A stretch of 64,000 bases of DNA from Trogon surrucura (Eukaryota > Chordata > Aves > Trogoniformes > Trogonidae), in NCBI GenBank assembly GCA_020746105.1, contig CM036621.1, positions 51,680,264 to 51,744,263 of the forward strand. The letters run 5' to 3'. Positions 22,405 through 33,398 of the stretch are shown in pieces. The translations under genes and the position numbers were made by a program. The notes under the pieces were generated by a model. That model was not told the origin of the DNA, did not search any database, and saw only the letters and a program-made list of their open reading frames with translations. Numbering within the stretch: position 1 is the first letter of the stretch; each line of letters opens with the position of its first letter.

Positions 22405-25400
22405 GACACACGTAGAGTCCTTGTGCACTGCTGTCTGCTCTAAGGAGAAATTGGTTCTGCAAACTCTAGAAGTAAAGATTTGCCATTGTTCTTGCTGAAT
22501 GGCTTTGAGATTAACTACCTAAATCCAGGATGGATTCACGATCACAAAGTGTAAAATGGGATGTTGGGGGGAAGTGAATGAATCTGTTTCCAGAATAGTT
22601 GATATGAAGCTTTATTTGGGAAACAAAGAAAGTCATTCTGTCTGACAATCAGGCTTCCACAGCCTGAAAGAACATGAAATAAGTAGCTGTGACCCAAAGC
22701 AGGTTAATGGGCAGCCTTTCTGTGAAGAAAATGGCCTATATGTGTGTCTCCTCTCAATGATAGCAGCCATCTCTCAGTACGTATGTGTGGCTGTAAGAAG
22801 CCCAGTAATATTTCCCAGGCGTAAGTAATTTTTGGTAAAAGTTTAAGCACAAAAAAGGATTATCTGAGCAAACTTTTATCCGTCTGCTTTTATGTAAACC
22901 TGCTTGCTCTGTGCAGGTGAAATCAGCCTCAAACCTATTCAATTTTTCTCACACTCTTACTGTTCTTTCACTCAACAATACAATTTCAAGCTGTTCATAG
23001 CTAATTCCAGAGCAGAGGAACACTTTGCTTACATGGAAGGAGAGCATGCATACTTAATAGAGTATCTGACTTTTTGAAGCAGATAGAGCAATTAAAATTA
23101 TTTAATCATTATAATTTATGTGCATAATTATGTGTATAATTTATATGTAGACAAGGGGAAAAAGTCCCTTTACTGTGGAAGTAAGACTTAGAAAACTGAG
23201 AGGTGAGCTATTGAGACATGACATGACTGCAAAAATTAATTTCATGCTTTTCCTTTTCATATTAATTGTTGCTATTTTATGAGACTGTTTCTTGTGGAAG
23301 GGCTAGTCCTAACCCAAAACTTTGTTTTGAGAAGAAACCTGAAAACTGTAGTAGAAGTATGGTGGACTATGTGGGGAGGGGATTTGAAATGTTCCGTGTA
23401 TAAGGTACACCTTACCATATACCATATCTTCTTAGCACAATGGGATTTACTTGATTTTCTTTTCTTCTGGTTTACTTTTCAAAACCCAGTGATGTCATTG
23501 CTATAATACTAGTTTAGTGTTAACAGTTTACCAACCGAATGCATAAATCCGTGAGATCGCAATAGCATGGCTCTGTAAGGGTGTTCCTATCCTGGAAGTT
23601 TCTAGACATGACTAGAAACACTGCTGATACAAAACTTTCATGGAAGTCCATAAATTGTCATGTAAGCCTTTATTAAACTGGAGGAAAAGATGACCTACTT
23701 CACAAATAAATAATGGACTGTACTGAGCAGTCTGGTAACGAGTCAAAGAAAACTATATTTGTTGTTTTTAACTGTATTAAAATATTGCCCTTCAGCGTTT
23801 ATTTATGCTAGTCTATAGGCCAGAATTAGAGGAGTGTAACATAACCTTTTGTCCTATCCCATGCCTTTTTCTTTTCTTAGGGTTGGTTCCTTTTTCTGAA
23901 ACAACTGTTCCATCTTCTAGGATCTTCCAAACCAGGCAAAAATACCTTGTAGGTAAACTGAGAATCCATACTTTATGAACAATGTCTGATTTAGGATAAT
24001 ATTCAAGAGGTAAGCGTCTTTACTTTCTAAAATTATTTGTCTTTATGTTGAGATTATGGGATATAAAAAATGCCATTTATCGAGCTTCTTGGTTTGAAGG
24101 AACTTTGTTTTAAAATAGGGTGATCATTTTTGTTGTAGGTGTTCTCTAAAGGACACTGACATACCAAAGTAGCTGCCTTAGATTTAATAAATACATATAC
24201 AGACAACCAGACTGGGTACATGTTTTAGCCTTTATCTCTGGTAATAGCAAACAGTGAATTTGGGATGTGTTAAGACCTAAATTAGTCTTTTGTGCCACTG
24301 AAATTGTTTGCTTTAATGAAACATCCATTCACTTGGCATTTTTATTAACAGCCACTATTTTTCTTTGTATCTAATGAAGGAAAAGTCTTATAGGGCTGCA
24401 CTTCCCTACCTTTTCCCCCTACTACTTTTGGAGTGTCACAGTGGCTTTGAAACCTAATTTACTTTATGTTCCACTTTTACTTCTATCTTGGCTAAAAATG
24501 ACTTATGTACAAAAATATAATAAATTCACATGTGAAAAGAAAATCATATTAAAGAACATGCAGATTACAGTAGAGAGTAATACAACTCAGTGAGTAGAGG
24601 CTGTTCTTAAAGCTATAAGAACAGCTGTATTTAGAAGTTTATAGTAGCAGTTTTGGTACTTTGACTTAGGAAAAATGCCAATTTTGAGATTTATAAGTAC
24701 ATTTATTCTGTCCAGGATACCTCTGTTCCATTTTTACATGTTTTTTGATGCAGATGACCTTGTAGAACTATTCACTCAGGTTGGAGTTTGTGCCACTGTT
24801 CTGAACAGCACTAGCAGTAGTAAATTGTTATCTAGTTTCAAAATTTCTTGTTGTTACAGGTAAAAGAAACAAACATGTATGCATTGTAGGCTAGAAAAAG
24901 TTACAGAGCAATACACTTTAAAGGAATTAATTATCTGCTTTGGTAGAAAAGTAGCAAAGAAACTATAAAAGACAACTTATCTATATGCTTTAACATGTGG
25001 CATGCTAAAGATAATAGTATAATATTGTAGTGTAAATGTAGCACTGTATGAAGTATAATGGGAAAGCAGATGAGATGAAATTGAAGAATTTTCATCTACG
25101 CCACTCAAGGCACCTCCATTATGCTAACATAATAAATAAGGCTTACCTTTGAGGTGCTTCTTGAAAATGTGACAAGATTGTCAGAAAGACTGTAGGGAGG
25201 ACTGTGAAAACTAGAAATATGAACTAACCGTGGCTGGTTACAGCATCTCTGCAGGGGCCCAGTGAACAATGTGGATTTATTTACAGCGGAAGACGGAGGT
25301 TTTGTTACCACTTCTTCTAGAAGTTACTCTGAATTTTACAGAATTGGATCCTAAAGAAAAGTCTTAGGGCAAAAGCCAAGAGACTTGGCTCCTGTGTGAA

Positions 25401-27284
25401 CTCTGTGTCTGAATCACCTTTTAAGAATTTCCAGAAATAGTTCACCAGCTTTTGCTTTGATTCCTAAAATAATCACCTTCCTTCCTCCTTTTGTTTGAGA
25501 AGGAATTAAAGGTTTAGTTGGGTTCATAGGAATGTTACTGATGTTTAGCTGCTGTGTTTGCCAATGATAAGATACTTGGGCTTCAGAAATGTAGTGCTAA
25601 TGACCTTCGGGATGCTTTTCTTGACCCTCTAGTGAAATAAGCGCTTTCTGTGTGCTGCAGAACTCACCTGTCCTTTATGTATCATGCATTTGCCTGTTTT
25701 TATGAACGCTGTACCCTGAAGAGCTGTGAGCACAAAATGATAAAGTCGCAACACATTATCTGAGCTCAACAGCTGTCAGCACTCATATGTCTGAGAAGAC
25801 CAAAACCTTGCTGTGATAGATGCCAGGGATTATGAAGTACTTAACTGATAGAAGTAAACAGTCATACTTGTGTGGCTATTTTTTTTAGAATGAAATTCTC
25901 ATTTTGTTGCTGTATGAGCAACAAAACTGAGCTGCTCAGTCTACTTGCGGCCTTTAGTCATCTCTTGGAGCACTAGTAAAGAGGAGAGGATATGGTATGT
26001 ATAGCCAGTTCAGTTAGTGTTGCGTCAAAGAATATAAAAGGTTAACAAGAATAACAAAGCTGTATGGATGCTTTTCATGGTAAAGATGCAACTCACACTG
26101 TATAGTTCCTGTCCAGTTAGTCTGGATGATAGCAAACTCCAGCTTCTGCAGACTTGGAATTTATTTGCGATGGTAGATGCAATCCCATAGCCTTTCTTTT
26201 CAAAGCGTCTTTTCCTGTCTTATGCATGTACATGGACATCCAAATGCTTGCTCTGCAGAAGCACGGCTGCACAAAACAGGCAGATTTGAATTAAACTTTA
26301 TTAAGCATTTAAAAAGATGAGTAATATAAGGCATTCATGTTAAAGTTTGACACCAAATGATCTCATGGTTTTTCCATGTTAGGAAAAAGAATCAACTTTA
26401 AAATTGAGGTTATCTATGGTTTTGTTCACTGTAGTACCTACTGTTTGATGAAGATTAATCAATTCACCCCATGTTCTGTGCCTCAAATATAGAGGCTATG
26501 AAAGCCTCTTAATCTAAGTCTAAAATACTCTCGCTGTACTGAAATTGAATCTGCTCTGACCTCTCGCCAAGTAGATGCACTAGGCTCATTCTTTTTCACT
26601 TTAAAACATCTGTAGCTTTCCCATTACACTGGCCAAATGGTTTGCAGTGTTAATTTGCTTAGTAAGGACTCTGTGTAGCATATGAAGATTGAGTGAACTT
26701 CTTTCCATACATATTGGTCCACCAGTCTATACAGGAACTGGCGGAGATGGGGAGGATATTGGGCATGTATAGGGAAAACAGGATAGTCAGTAGTTTGAAA
26801 AAGATTAAAGCACTGGTGGTGGGCATCTCCAGAATTTTTCACTAATAATTCACAGCAAAACATGGTGTTCTCATTCTAAGACTTAAAATATTTTGGCATA
26901 AGCTCACCCTGGAGAAGGTGGAACCTTCCACGTTTTTAAAATTTGAGGTGAATGAGCTGGTTCTTCATGGTATAACTTAACTGCTGGATTTTGAATTTAT
27001 GATTCTTAAGAATTTAGAGATTATAGCATGCTTTTTTTTTTTTCCCTCTGGGCAAAGTAGATAAATAACTTGTGTGTTGCTCTTTTCTTGAGCAGACTGA
27101 AGGTCTTTCAGTATTATTGTTTTTTACTATGTATAGAGATGGATAAATCAGGGATGTATACCAGTTTCATTTTAGAAAATTAGTCTTCTCTCTGACATGA
27201 TGTAATATGTCTCATACTTTCTGTTCTTTGAAAATGCTATTCATTGCTGAATCTATAGGTTTCTGTTTTTAGAATTGTCATACT
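22405..27284. other. Intergenic sequence between the solo LTR and the CR1 cluster
   Basis: AT-rich unique sequence. At 23110-23149 three similar A/T-rich units (ATAATTTATGTG, CATAATTATGTG, TATAATTTATATG) lie in tandem. An exon-like segment is listed at 23921. No gene was recognised. Confidence 0.6.
23921..24009 (+). other. Exon-like segment with good splice-site consensus
   Basis: It is preceded by a TTTTTCTG...CCATCTTCTAG acceptor-like tract and followed by GTAAGC. A second donor-like GTAAAC begins at 23953. No long open frame. It could be a non-coding exon or a chance pair. Confidence 0.2.
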
Positions 27285-27368
27285 CGAATCACGGAGTGGT
27301 TTGGATTGGAAGGGACCTTAAAGTTCACGTAGTTCCAATCCCTGCAAAGCCTGATCCAACCTCCCTTG
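27285..27368 (-). mobile_element. CR1 LINE 3' end, antisense piece
   Basis: The + strand reads GAATCACGGAGTGGTTTGGA, TTGGAAGGGACCTTAAAG and then CAAAGCCTGATCCAACCTCC, the reverse complement of the CR1 3' untranslated region. The right border is approximate because the next CR1 piece, of opposite sense, starts within a few bases. Confidence 0.85.
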
Positions 27369-28003
27369 CATCTGGGAAAAGAACAACCCCAAGTACCAGT
27401 GTAGGTTGGGGGCTGACCTGCTGGAGAGCAGCATAGGAGAAAGAGACCTGGGGCTTCTGGTGGCCAGCAGGATGACCATGAGCCAGCAATGTGCCCTCGT
27501 GGCCAAGAAGGCCAATGGCATCCTGGGGTGTATTAGAAGGGGAGTAGCAAGTAGATGGAGAGAGGTCCTCCTGCCCCTCTGCTCTGCCCTGGTGAGGCCA
27601 CATCTGGAATATTGTGTCCAGTTCTGGGCCCTTCAGTTCAAGAAGGACAGGGAGCTGCTTGAGAGAGTCCAGCGCAGAGCCACAGAGATGATGAAGGCAG
27701 TGGAGCATCTCCCTTATGAGGAAAGGCTGAAGGAGCTGGGTCTCTTTAGCTTGGAGAAGAGGAGGCTGAGGGGTGACCTCATTAATGTTTATAAATATGT
27801 CAAGGGGGAGTGTCAGGAGGACGGAGCCAGGCTCTTTTCAGTAATGTCCAATGACAGGACAAAGGGTAATGGGTACAAGCTGGAACATAGGAGGTTCCAC
27901 AAAAATATTAGAAAAAACTTTTTCACAGTGAGTGTGACAGAGCACTGGCACAGGCTGCCCAGGGAGGTTGTGGAGTCTCCTTCTCTGGGGACATTCAAAA
28001 CCC
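27365..28003 (+). mobile_element. CR1 LINE ORF2 C-terminal piece, sense, lying between antisense pieces
   Basis: An open frame from 27406 to about 28003 encodes the CR1 polyprotein C-terminus: [96 protein letters not shown]. Past 28003 the frame runs into the neighbouring antisense CR1. The CR1 3' untranslated end, which insertions normally keep, is missing, so later rearrangement is likely. The frame is open for about 200 codons, implying moderate age. Confidence 0.9.
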
Positions 28004-28198
28004 CCGTAAATCTACCCTCTTTCAGTTTAAAGCCCTCTGTACTATCATGACATGCCCTTGCAAAAAGTTCCTCCCCATCTTTCCTGTAGACTCCTCTTCG
28101 GAAGCTGCTGTAAGGTCTTCCCGGAGCCTTCCCTTCTCTGAGTTGAACAACCCCGACTCTCTCAGCTTGTGCTCATAGGAGAGTGGCTCCAGCCCTCT
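28004..28198 (-). mobile_element. CR1 LINE, antisense piece beyond the sense insert
   Basis: The + strand reads TAAATCTACCCTCTTTCAGT, TTAAAGCC, CATGCCCTTGCAAAAAGTTC, CCCGGAGCCTTCCCTTCTCT and CTCATAGGAGAGTGGCTCCA. This is the reverse complement of the CR1 ORF2 C-terminal coding region. In the consensus it lies about 100 bases upstream of the 27285-27368 piece, so the two probably belong to one antisense copy. Confidence 0.85.
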
Positions 28199-29924
28199 CC
28201 CCTTGTTCTGTGGATCCTTTGAACTAAGCAGCAGTGTATAAAACGTCAGTGTTGTGACTTATTTTCCGAACAGTGTTCAGGAGGAGTACGGCACTGCCTG
28301 CATCTGTGGTCACACTGTAAGAGCAAGAACTTGTTGGAGTCCTGAAACAAGCAGCACAGAGTGAGCACTCAGGCAATAGCCTCACGCCTCTGACAAACAG
28401 GAGAGTAGAGCCCTGAAGCGACCTGACAGTCTGGCAGGAGGAATGTTTCTAACAGCAATGACGGAATCTTAGAAGGAGGGAAAAAAAAACCCCTTAAAAA
28501 ACAAGCTTTGAAAACCTTTTTGCTAGTTGGTTAAAATTAGCACAAAAAGTAGAGGCAGGTGTGGTGGTGGAGGCAAAAAAAAAGGCATTTTGCTCTTAAG
28601 TATTTCTAACCACAATGAAACTAATCTGTGAAGGAAACACTTGCTAGCAATATTTTCTGTTTGTCAGCCTTTTTGAGGTAGAGATATTAGTTACAGAAAG
28701 AACTCAGGAGGGGGCTGTTGAATGGTGAAACAGTATTCCCCTTTCTTTTGGTATTTATTGGAGGTTTCAGGTCCATCACTCTCCAACTGAAGAGCTCATG
28801 CTTCTCTTCTTCCAAAGACACTGCAATCAGCAGTAGCCTGTTGACCTAATTGTTTGCTTGTTTGAGTGTTTTGAAACAACAAGATGAGGAGAGAAATCGA
28901 GGCTTGGCTTCCTCACAAAACCCCAGAAGTAACAGCCATTTTCTGTGTTGAAAAAGCCTGCAGCTCAAGTCTCTTTTGTCTGAAAGTGACATATCAGTCT
29001 CTGAGTTCCTTAGAAAAGAGGAAAATTACTGGCCAGTGGGGCCATTTATTTTTGTTTCTGTGTGTTTAAGGAAAAAGAAACACAGTAGGTATTGCCTGGA
29101 TCAAAATGAATAGTTCACTGGTATTATTTTTTTTTTTCCTTCACTCCTGATTCAGAGAACAAATCCTCATGGTGATATTTTAAGGATGCTGGTCTGAATT
29201 TTGTGCCCTTCCAGTTAAAATAAAATATAAACTTTTGTAACTGCTAAGGAACTGGGTATATATAACTCCACAAAATAATAGATTCATGGCTGAATTTCTC
29301 CCTTAGCTATTTCCTTATCAAACTCAGGGACTCAGCTGCATACCAAAGAGCAGCAATTCATACGCAGGTTATTTTTTGACCAAATTTCCTCCTGCCCACA
29401 AAGAAACCTGCAAGTAAAAGAAACAGATACAATTCATGTTGGACAATAGAGTGATGACTAAGAAGGCATTAAACTCTGAATTTGCAGTAACCCTTGGAAC
29501 AGTAGCAGAAAAGAAAAAAGGAAAAAAAAAAAAGCCTGATTCTGCTCTCAGAAAGATTCTTGTGGTGAAAATCTGCTGATTCCAGGAGGTAACCTAAACA
29601 GAGGATCTGTGAGGAGAACTTAAAGGCTACTGACTCATACTCAGTAGCGATTCTGGCAACTACACTGCAAATAAGTATACTTCTGAACTTTTGTTTGTGA
29701 CTATTGTAACTTCTAAGCAATCCTTTTCTACTTAAAATAACTAAACAAATCTTCATGTTGTGGGATAATCACTCATTTTATTGCCTGCTTCTTTTCTTTT
29801 GTACCCAGCATTAAGAATTAGTTTTCTTTGTTATAGTAGGGCCTATGGGCTAAAAAAACCAAAGGGATCCACCATCTCTTCACCAATGACAAAAATCAAA
29901 ATGCATGAGAGGAATAGAGGGGAT

Positions 29925-29938
29925 GGGGGGGGGGGGGG
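29925..29938. repeat. Poly-G run of 14
   Basis: Fourteen consecutive G sit in a purine-rich stretch (AGAGGAATAGAGGGGAT before it, AAAACAATG after). The run is prone to length error and could form a G-quadruplex between strands. Confidence 0.9.
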
Positions 29939-30530
29939 AAAACAATGTCAAGAGGTGAAATAACTTGTCTCAGACAATATATTGTTGTAAAGTTGAAGTG
30001 GTACCTAATGAAAAAGTGAAGGGCACCCTTTGTACTCCTGATGCAGATAACATACCTGTGATCTGGATAGCTGTGAAATTCCACAAATGAACAGCTTGAT
30101 TCAAATACAGTTTTCTTAGTAGCATAAATTTCATTTGCTTTGACTTAAGTTTTCTTGCAATTAGTGAAGAAATCCTCCGCTCAGTGTCAACATGAGGGCA
30201 GTGTGTGGAGTTCATATTGTCTATTTGAAAACCTGTTCTAAAGTCTCTGAACTTGTTTCACAAATCAGTGGAGCAGAGTGGTTTTTGTGAAATTATTACT
30301 GCAAGCAAGATGAGAATCGAACCTGCTATCTGGAGTATTAGATCTCAGAAAAGGTTTTACTCTGAACTTGCACTCTATTTTGCAAAATCTGGTCTAAACT
30401 TGGTTAAAACCCTTCACTAAGGGCTATTATCCTCCTAGATGTTTATAAGAATCAATTAGAGTAAACACTGTGTACATATCTAAATGTCCATTTAATTCTT
30501 CAGGAAATTATTTCTGGTTTTGGATTTCAG

Positions 30531-30736
30531 GATGTTCCCAAAGGATTGTTTTCTGGTTTGTATAAATACTACAGAGGAAAAAAAAAAAGCAAAGATACAA
30601 TTTCCTACTATTTCCTTCCAGGCTTCTCCTTGACTGCTTATGCTGCCTATAATGTTCTGCCATGTGCCCAAATGCAAGCCAATACTCTTCTGACGCATGT
30701 AACACACAAAGTGCTTTTCAGTGCAATAATATGCAG
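30531..30736 (+). other. Exon-like segment, open reading frame throughout, strong donor
   Basis: It lies between TTTTGGATTTCAG and GTAAGT. In phase 0 all 206 bases are open: DVPKGLFSGLYKYYRGKKKS, then KDTISYYFLPGFSLTAYAAY, then NVLPCAQMQANTLLTHVTHK, ending near VLFSAIICR. The middle is hydrophobic. I do not recognise the family, and no partner exon with a matching phase was identified. The complementary strand is also partly open, which weakens the case. It could be chance, an exon of an unknown gene or a decayed exon. Confidence 0.25.
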
Positions 30737-32403
30737 GTAAGTACATACATTGTTCTGCATTTTGTAAATCCTATTTTGTTGGTGTAACAATGGCAAGTAT
30801 TTTTTTTTTTTTTGAAAAACAAATTCAGTCAAGAAATGGGCAGAGCACTGTACCTGTACAGAAACTTGCCATCTCTCAGTACCTTTTCTGCACTGGAGGC
30901 ACTGTCACGTACAGCGATACCCCGTTAGACGTGGGACATAGCAGGGTGCTCAGTAAGGTGTTTAGAGTGTGAAAAGAGACATTCAACAAGTGATATCCAC
31001 TGTGGATGTTGTGCTTCTTAAGATGATAAAACACACTTGGAGGGGGGAGGAAAATACCACCTCACTAATATGTATTAAAAACGTTCTATGTGCAGAAGAG
31101 GTGCTAGATATTCTAAAAGGAACACATAGTAAACTTAACAGAGAGGGTTTCTAGGGAAGCGATTAATTTTAGTATGTTTGTTTCCTGGTCTAAATAAGAA
31201 AACAATCAGACTGCTATGATTTTTTTCTGAAACACTTCCTAATTGCTTCCCACTCTTCAGCAAAACCATAGAAAATGACATTTTCTTAAATCTATAGACT
31301 ATTTTACAATCTTGCTAGAGTTTCCATTAAAGAAAGCAGAGCTTATCTGTTTCCAAGACTTGGCTTTTCAGGAGGATGGAAGTTTATACTTTGGAGAGTG
31401 GAGGAGATGTTGGATTCTCCTACTTTTTTCATTCTTTTGTCTCTTTTTTGCTTGAACTGACAGCAAGATTCTGTCCTTGCCTTTTGTGTTCCTGAGTCTC
31501 AGGAGAACAGCACATATCATTTGAGTGCTATTTTTATTCTTTCCTTCTGGTGATCTATTGGTACTTTCAGCCTAAATTGGGTCACCTTGAGGATTAAATA
31601 ATGGGAGGCCACTTCTGGAATAAAATCAATTGGTTTATTTCTTTTTGTTGTTGTTATTTTGCTGGGTGAGAAAAGGGAAGTTTTTGTCCTCTGGAGAGGA
31701 TTCTTGAGTAGCTTTTTATCTTTGGTGTTCTTAAGCCATAGTAGAAAGGTCTGAGACGGTATTTTCACACTGATAGAATAATTAATCTTAATTGCATTGA
31801 TTGTTTTACCGTACTTCAGTGGATAAGTGATTAGAAATGGCTTTATACTACAGGACAGAATAAGGTGTCTTATTCAAATATCTGTGAGCTGGCAAAAAAA
31901 ATAGCTACCATTTGGTGAGTGGAAAATGGCATTGCATCGACTACATTGCTCTACCAATATGACCTCCTGTCTGCATCATTCTTCAGCCTATTTGTGTGTA
32001 GAGATTCCTTCATGAAAATAGTAGATGATTTATTGTAATAGCATGTTTATGGCTCTGCTTCCCCTAGGTTAGAGACAACCAAAGCATGACTGAGAGGGTT
32101 CAACCAATGTGGTTATTGGCTGTCTGTCAAGAGTGCGGCATCGCACACATGTACCGGTGATAAAACAGGGTCCAAAACAGCAGTTCCCTCATGGGGGCTG
32201 AGCACTTTGTACATCTCCTTCCGGAACCACTTGGAGATTCTTCATTATTTTAGTGGTCTTTGGATGCCTTTGATTATATATTTATATTTTTTTCATTTGA
32301 AAGAATTCAGATCATGAGCAATTTTTCTTCAACTGCTAAGAATAGCAGTTCTCTGCTTAAAAACACATTTTACGTATGTGTAGTAAGTATATATTGGACT
32401 TTT

Positions 32404-32420
32404 ATATATATATATATAAA
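32404..32420. repeat. Short (TA)n microsatellite
   Basis: A run of alternating T and A within TTTTATATATATATATATAA. Confidence 0.85.
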
Positions 32421-33358
32421 TATATGTATTCACGTCCAATAGAGAATTGCAGCCCTATCTTAAGGAAATGGACCTCATCCTTTAAACACCATGGCTCTTC
32501 TTTGCGTGTATTGTGACATCTGGATGCTGGCTCTGCTCCAGGTCTGTGCTGATTACACTTCAAACACCTTACCTGAGTGCACTGAGAATAGATAGGCAGA
32601 TATACACACACCCAGGAAGACTGGAGGGTCTGGAAATCCTTGTGGAAAGTCTGTGCAAACTATTGGCAAGTAGACAGAGCAAATGCGAGAGAAAATGAGT
32701 ATTTTTTTTCCAGATAGTTGGGCAGTGTTTCGTACTGAAGTGGTCAGGGATGCACTTATGTGTGTTAGAGCTGTAATCCTCTATTTCCACATTGTCCTTA
32801 GCTCTAAATTTGTCTTTCAGCAATAGTGCTGCATGCAGAGAGTCAAGTAGGGCTTTATACACCTATATCCACAATGAAGTCTATTCTAATGAAATACATT
32901 GTGCACTTAATAATTTTGTTTTAGGGCATGAAGTCAGTAGCACGAATGGAGAGCCCAGTTCTTCAGCCTCCCAACTGAGTACCTACTTAATAAGCCCAAA
33001 CCATGCTTTGTCAGCTCAGAGCAGCCAAAACTATGTATTTTATTCTGTCTGGATATGATTTCTACCTGGATCACATTAGTGTCTAAGCTGTACCCCATGT
33101 ATTTTGATATACACATAAAGAATGTCGGGATAGAAGATGCTTGAAATGATAATCACTCCTATTTCTCTCCTGTTTATTTCCTAGAGGTCTTGCACTTAGC
33201 GACTGCTGATTCATTGCCGTACAATTTTGGTTGGATGTTTAAATGCCCTCTGAGTGCCCTCAGTCTTGTAAACCCTGGAAGCTGTTTTGAGCCTGCAACA
33301 GCAGCAGAGTGTTTCAGCCTCTGGAGATCTCTCCATATATGCAGCCGGTGTCAGGACC

Positions 33359-33398
33359 GAAGCCAATTAGGACCCACGAAGAAGCCAATTAGGACCCA
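33359..33398. repeat. Two-copy tandem repeat, 22-bp period
   Basis: GAAGCCAATTAGGACCCA occurs at 33359-33376 and identically at 33381-33398. The perfect identity over 18 bp suggests a fairly recent duplication. Confidence 0.85.

Noticed and set aside
21811-22406. Four overlapping open frames, up to 147 codons
   Set aside because: All lie within the solo LTR (one runs a few bases past its right border); the translations are low-complexity and unlike any protein.
27325-27708. Minus-strand frame of 127 codons
   Set aside because: It is the antisense of the CR1 ORF2 piece.
30300-30330. GAGAATCGAACCTGC resembles a tRNA T-loop on the minus strand
   Set aside because: The flanking bases do not pair as a T-stem and no anticodon, D-arm or acceptor stem can be placed around it.
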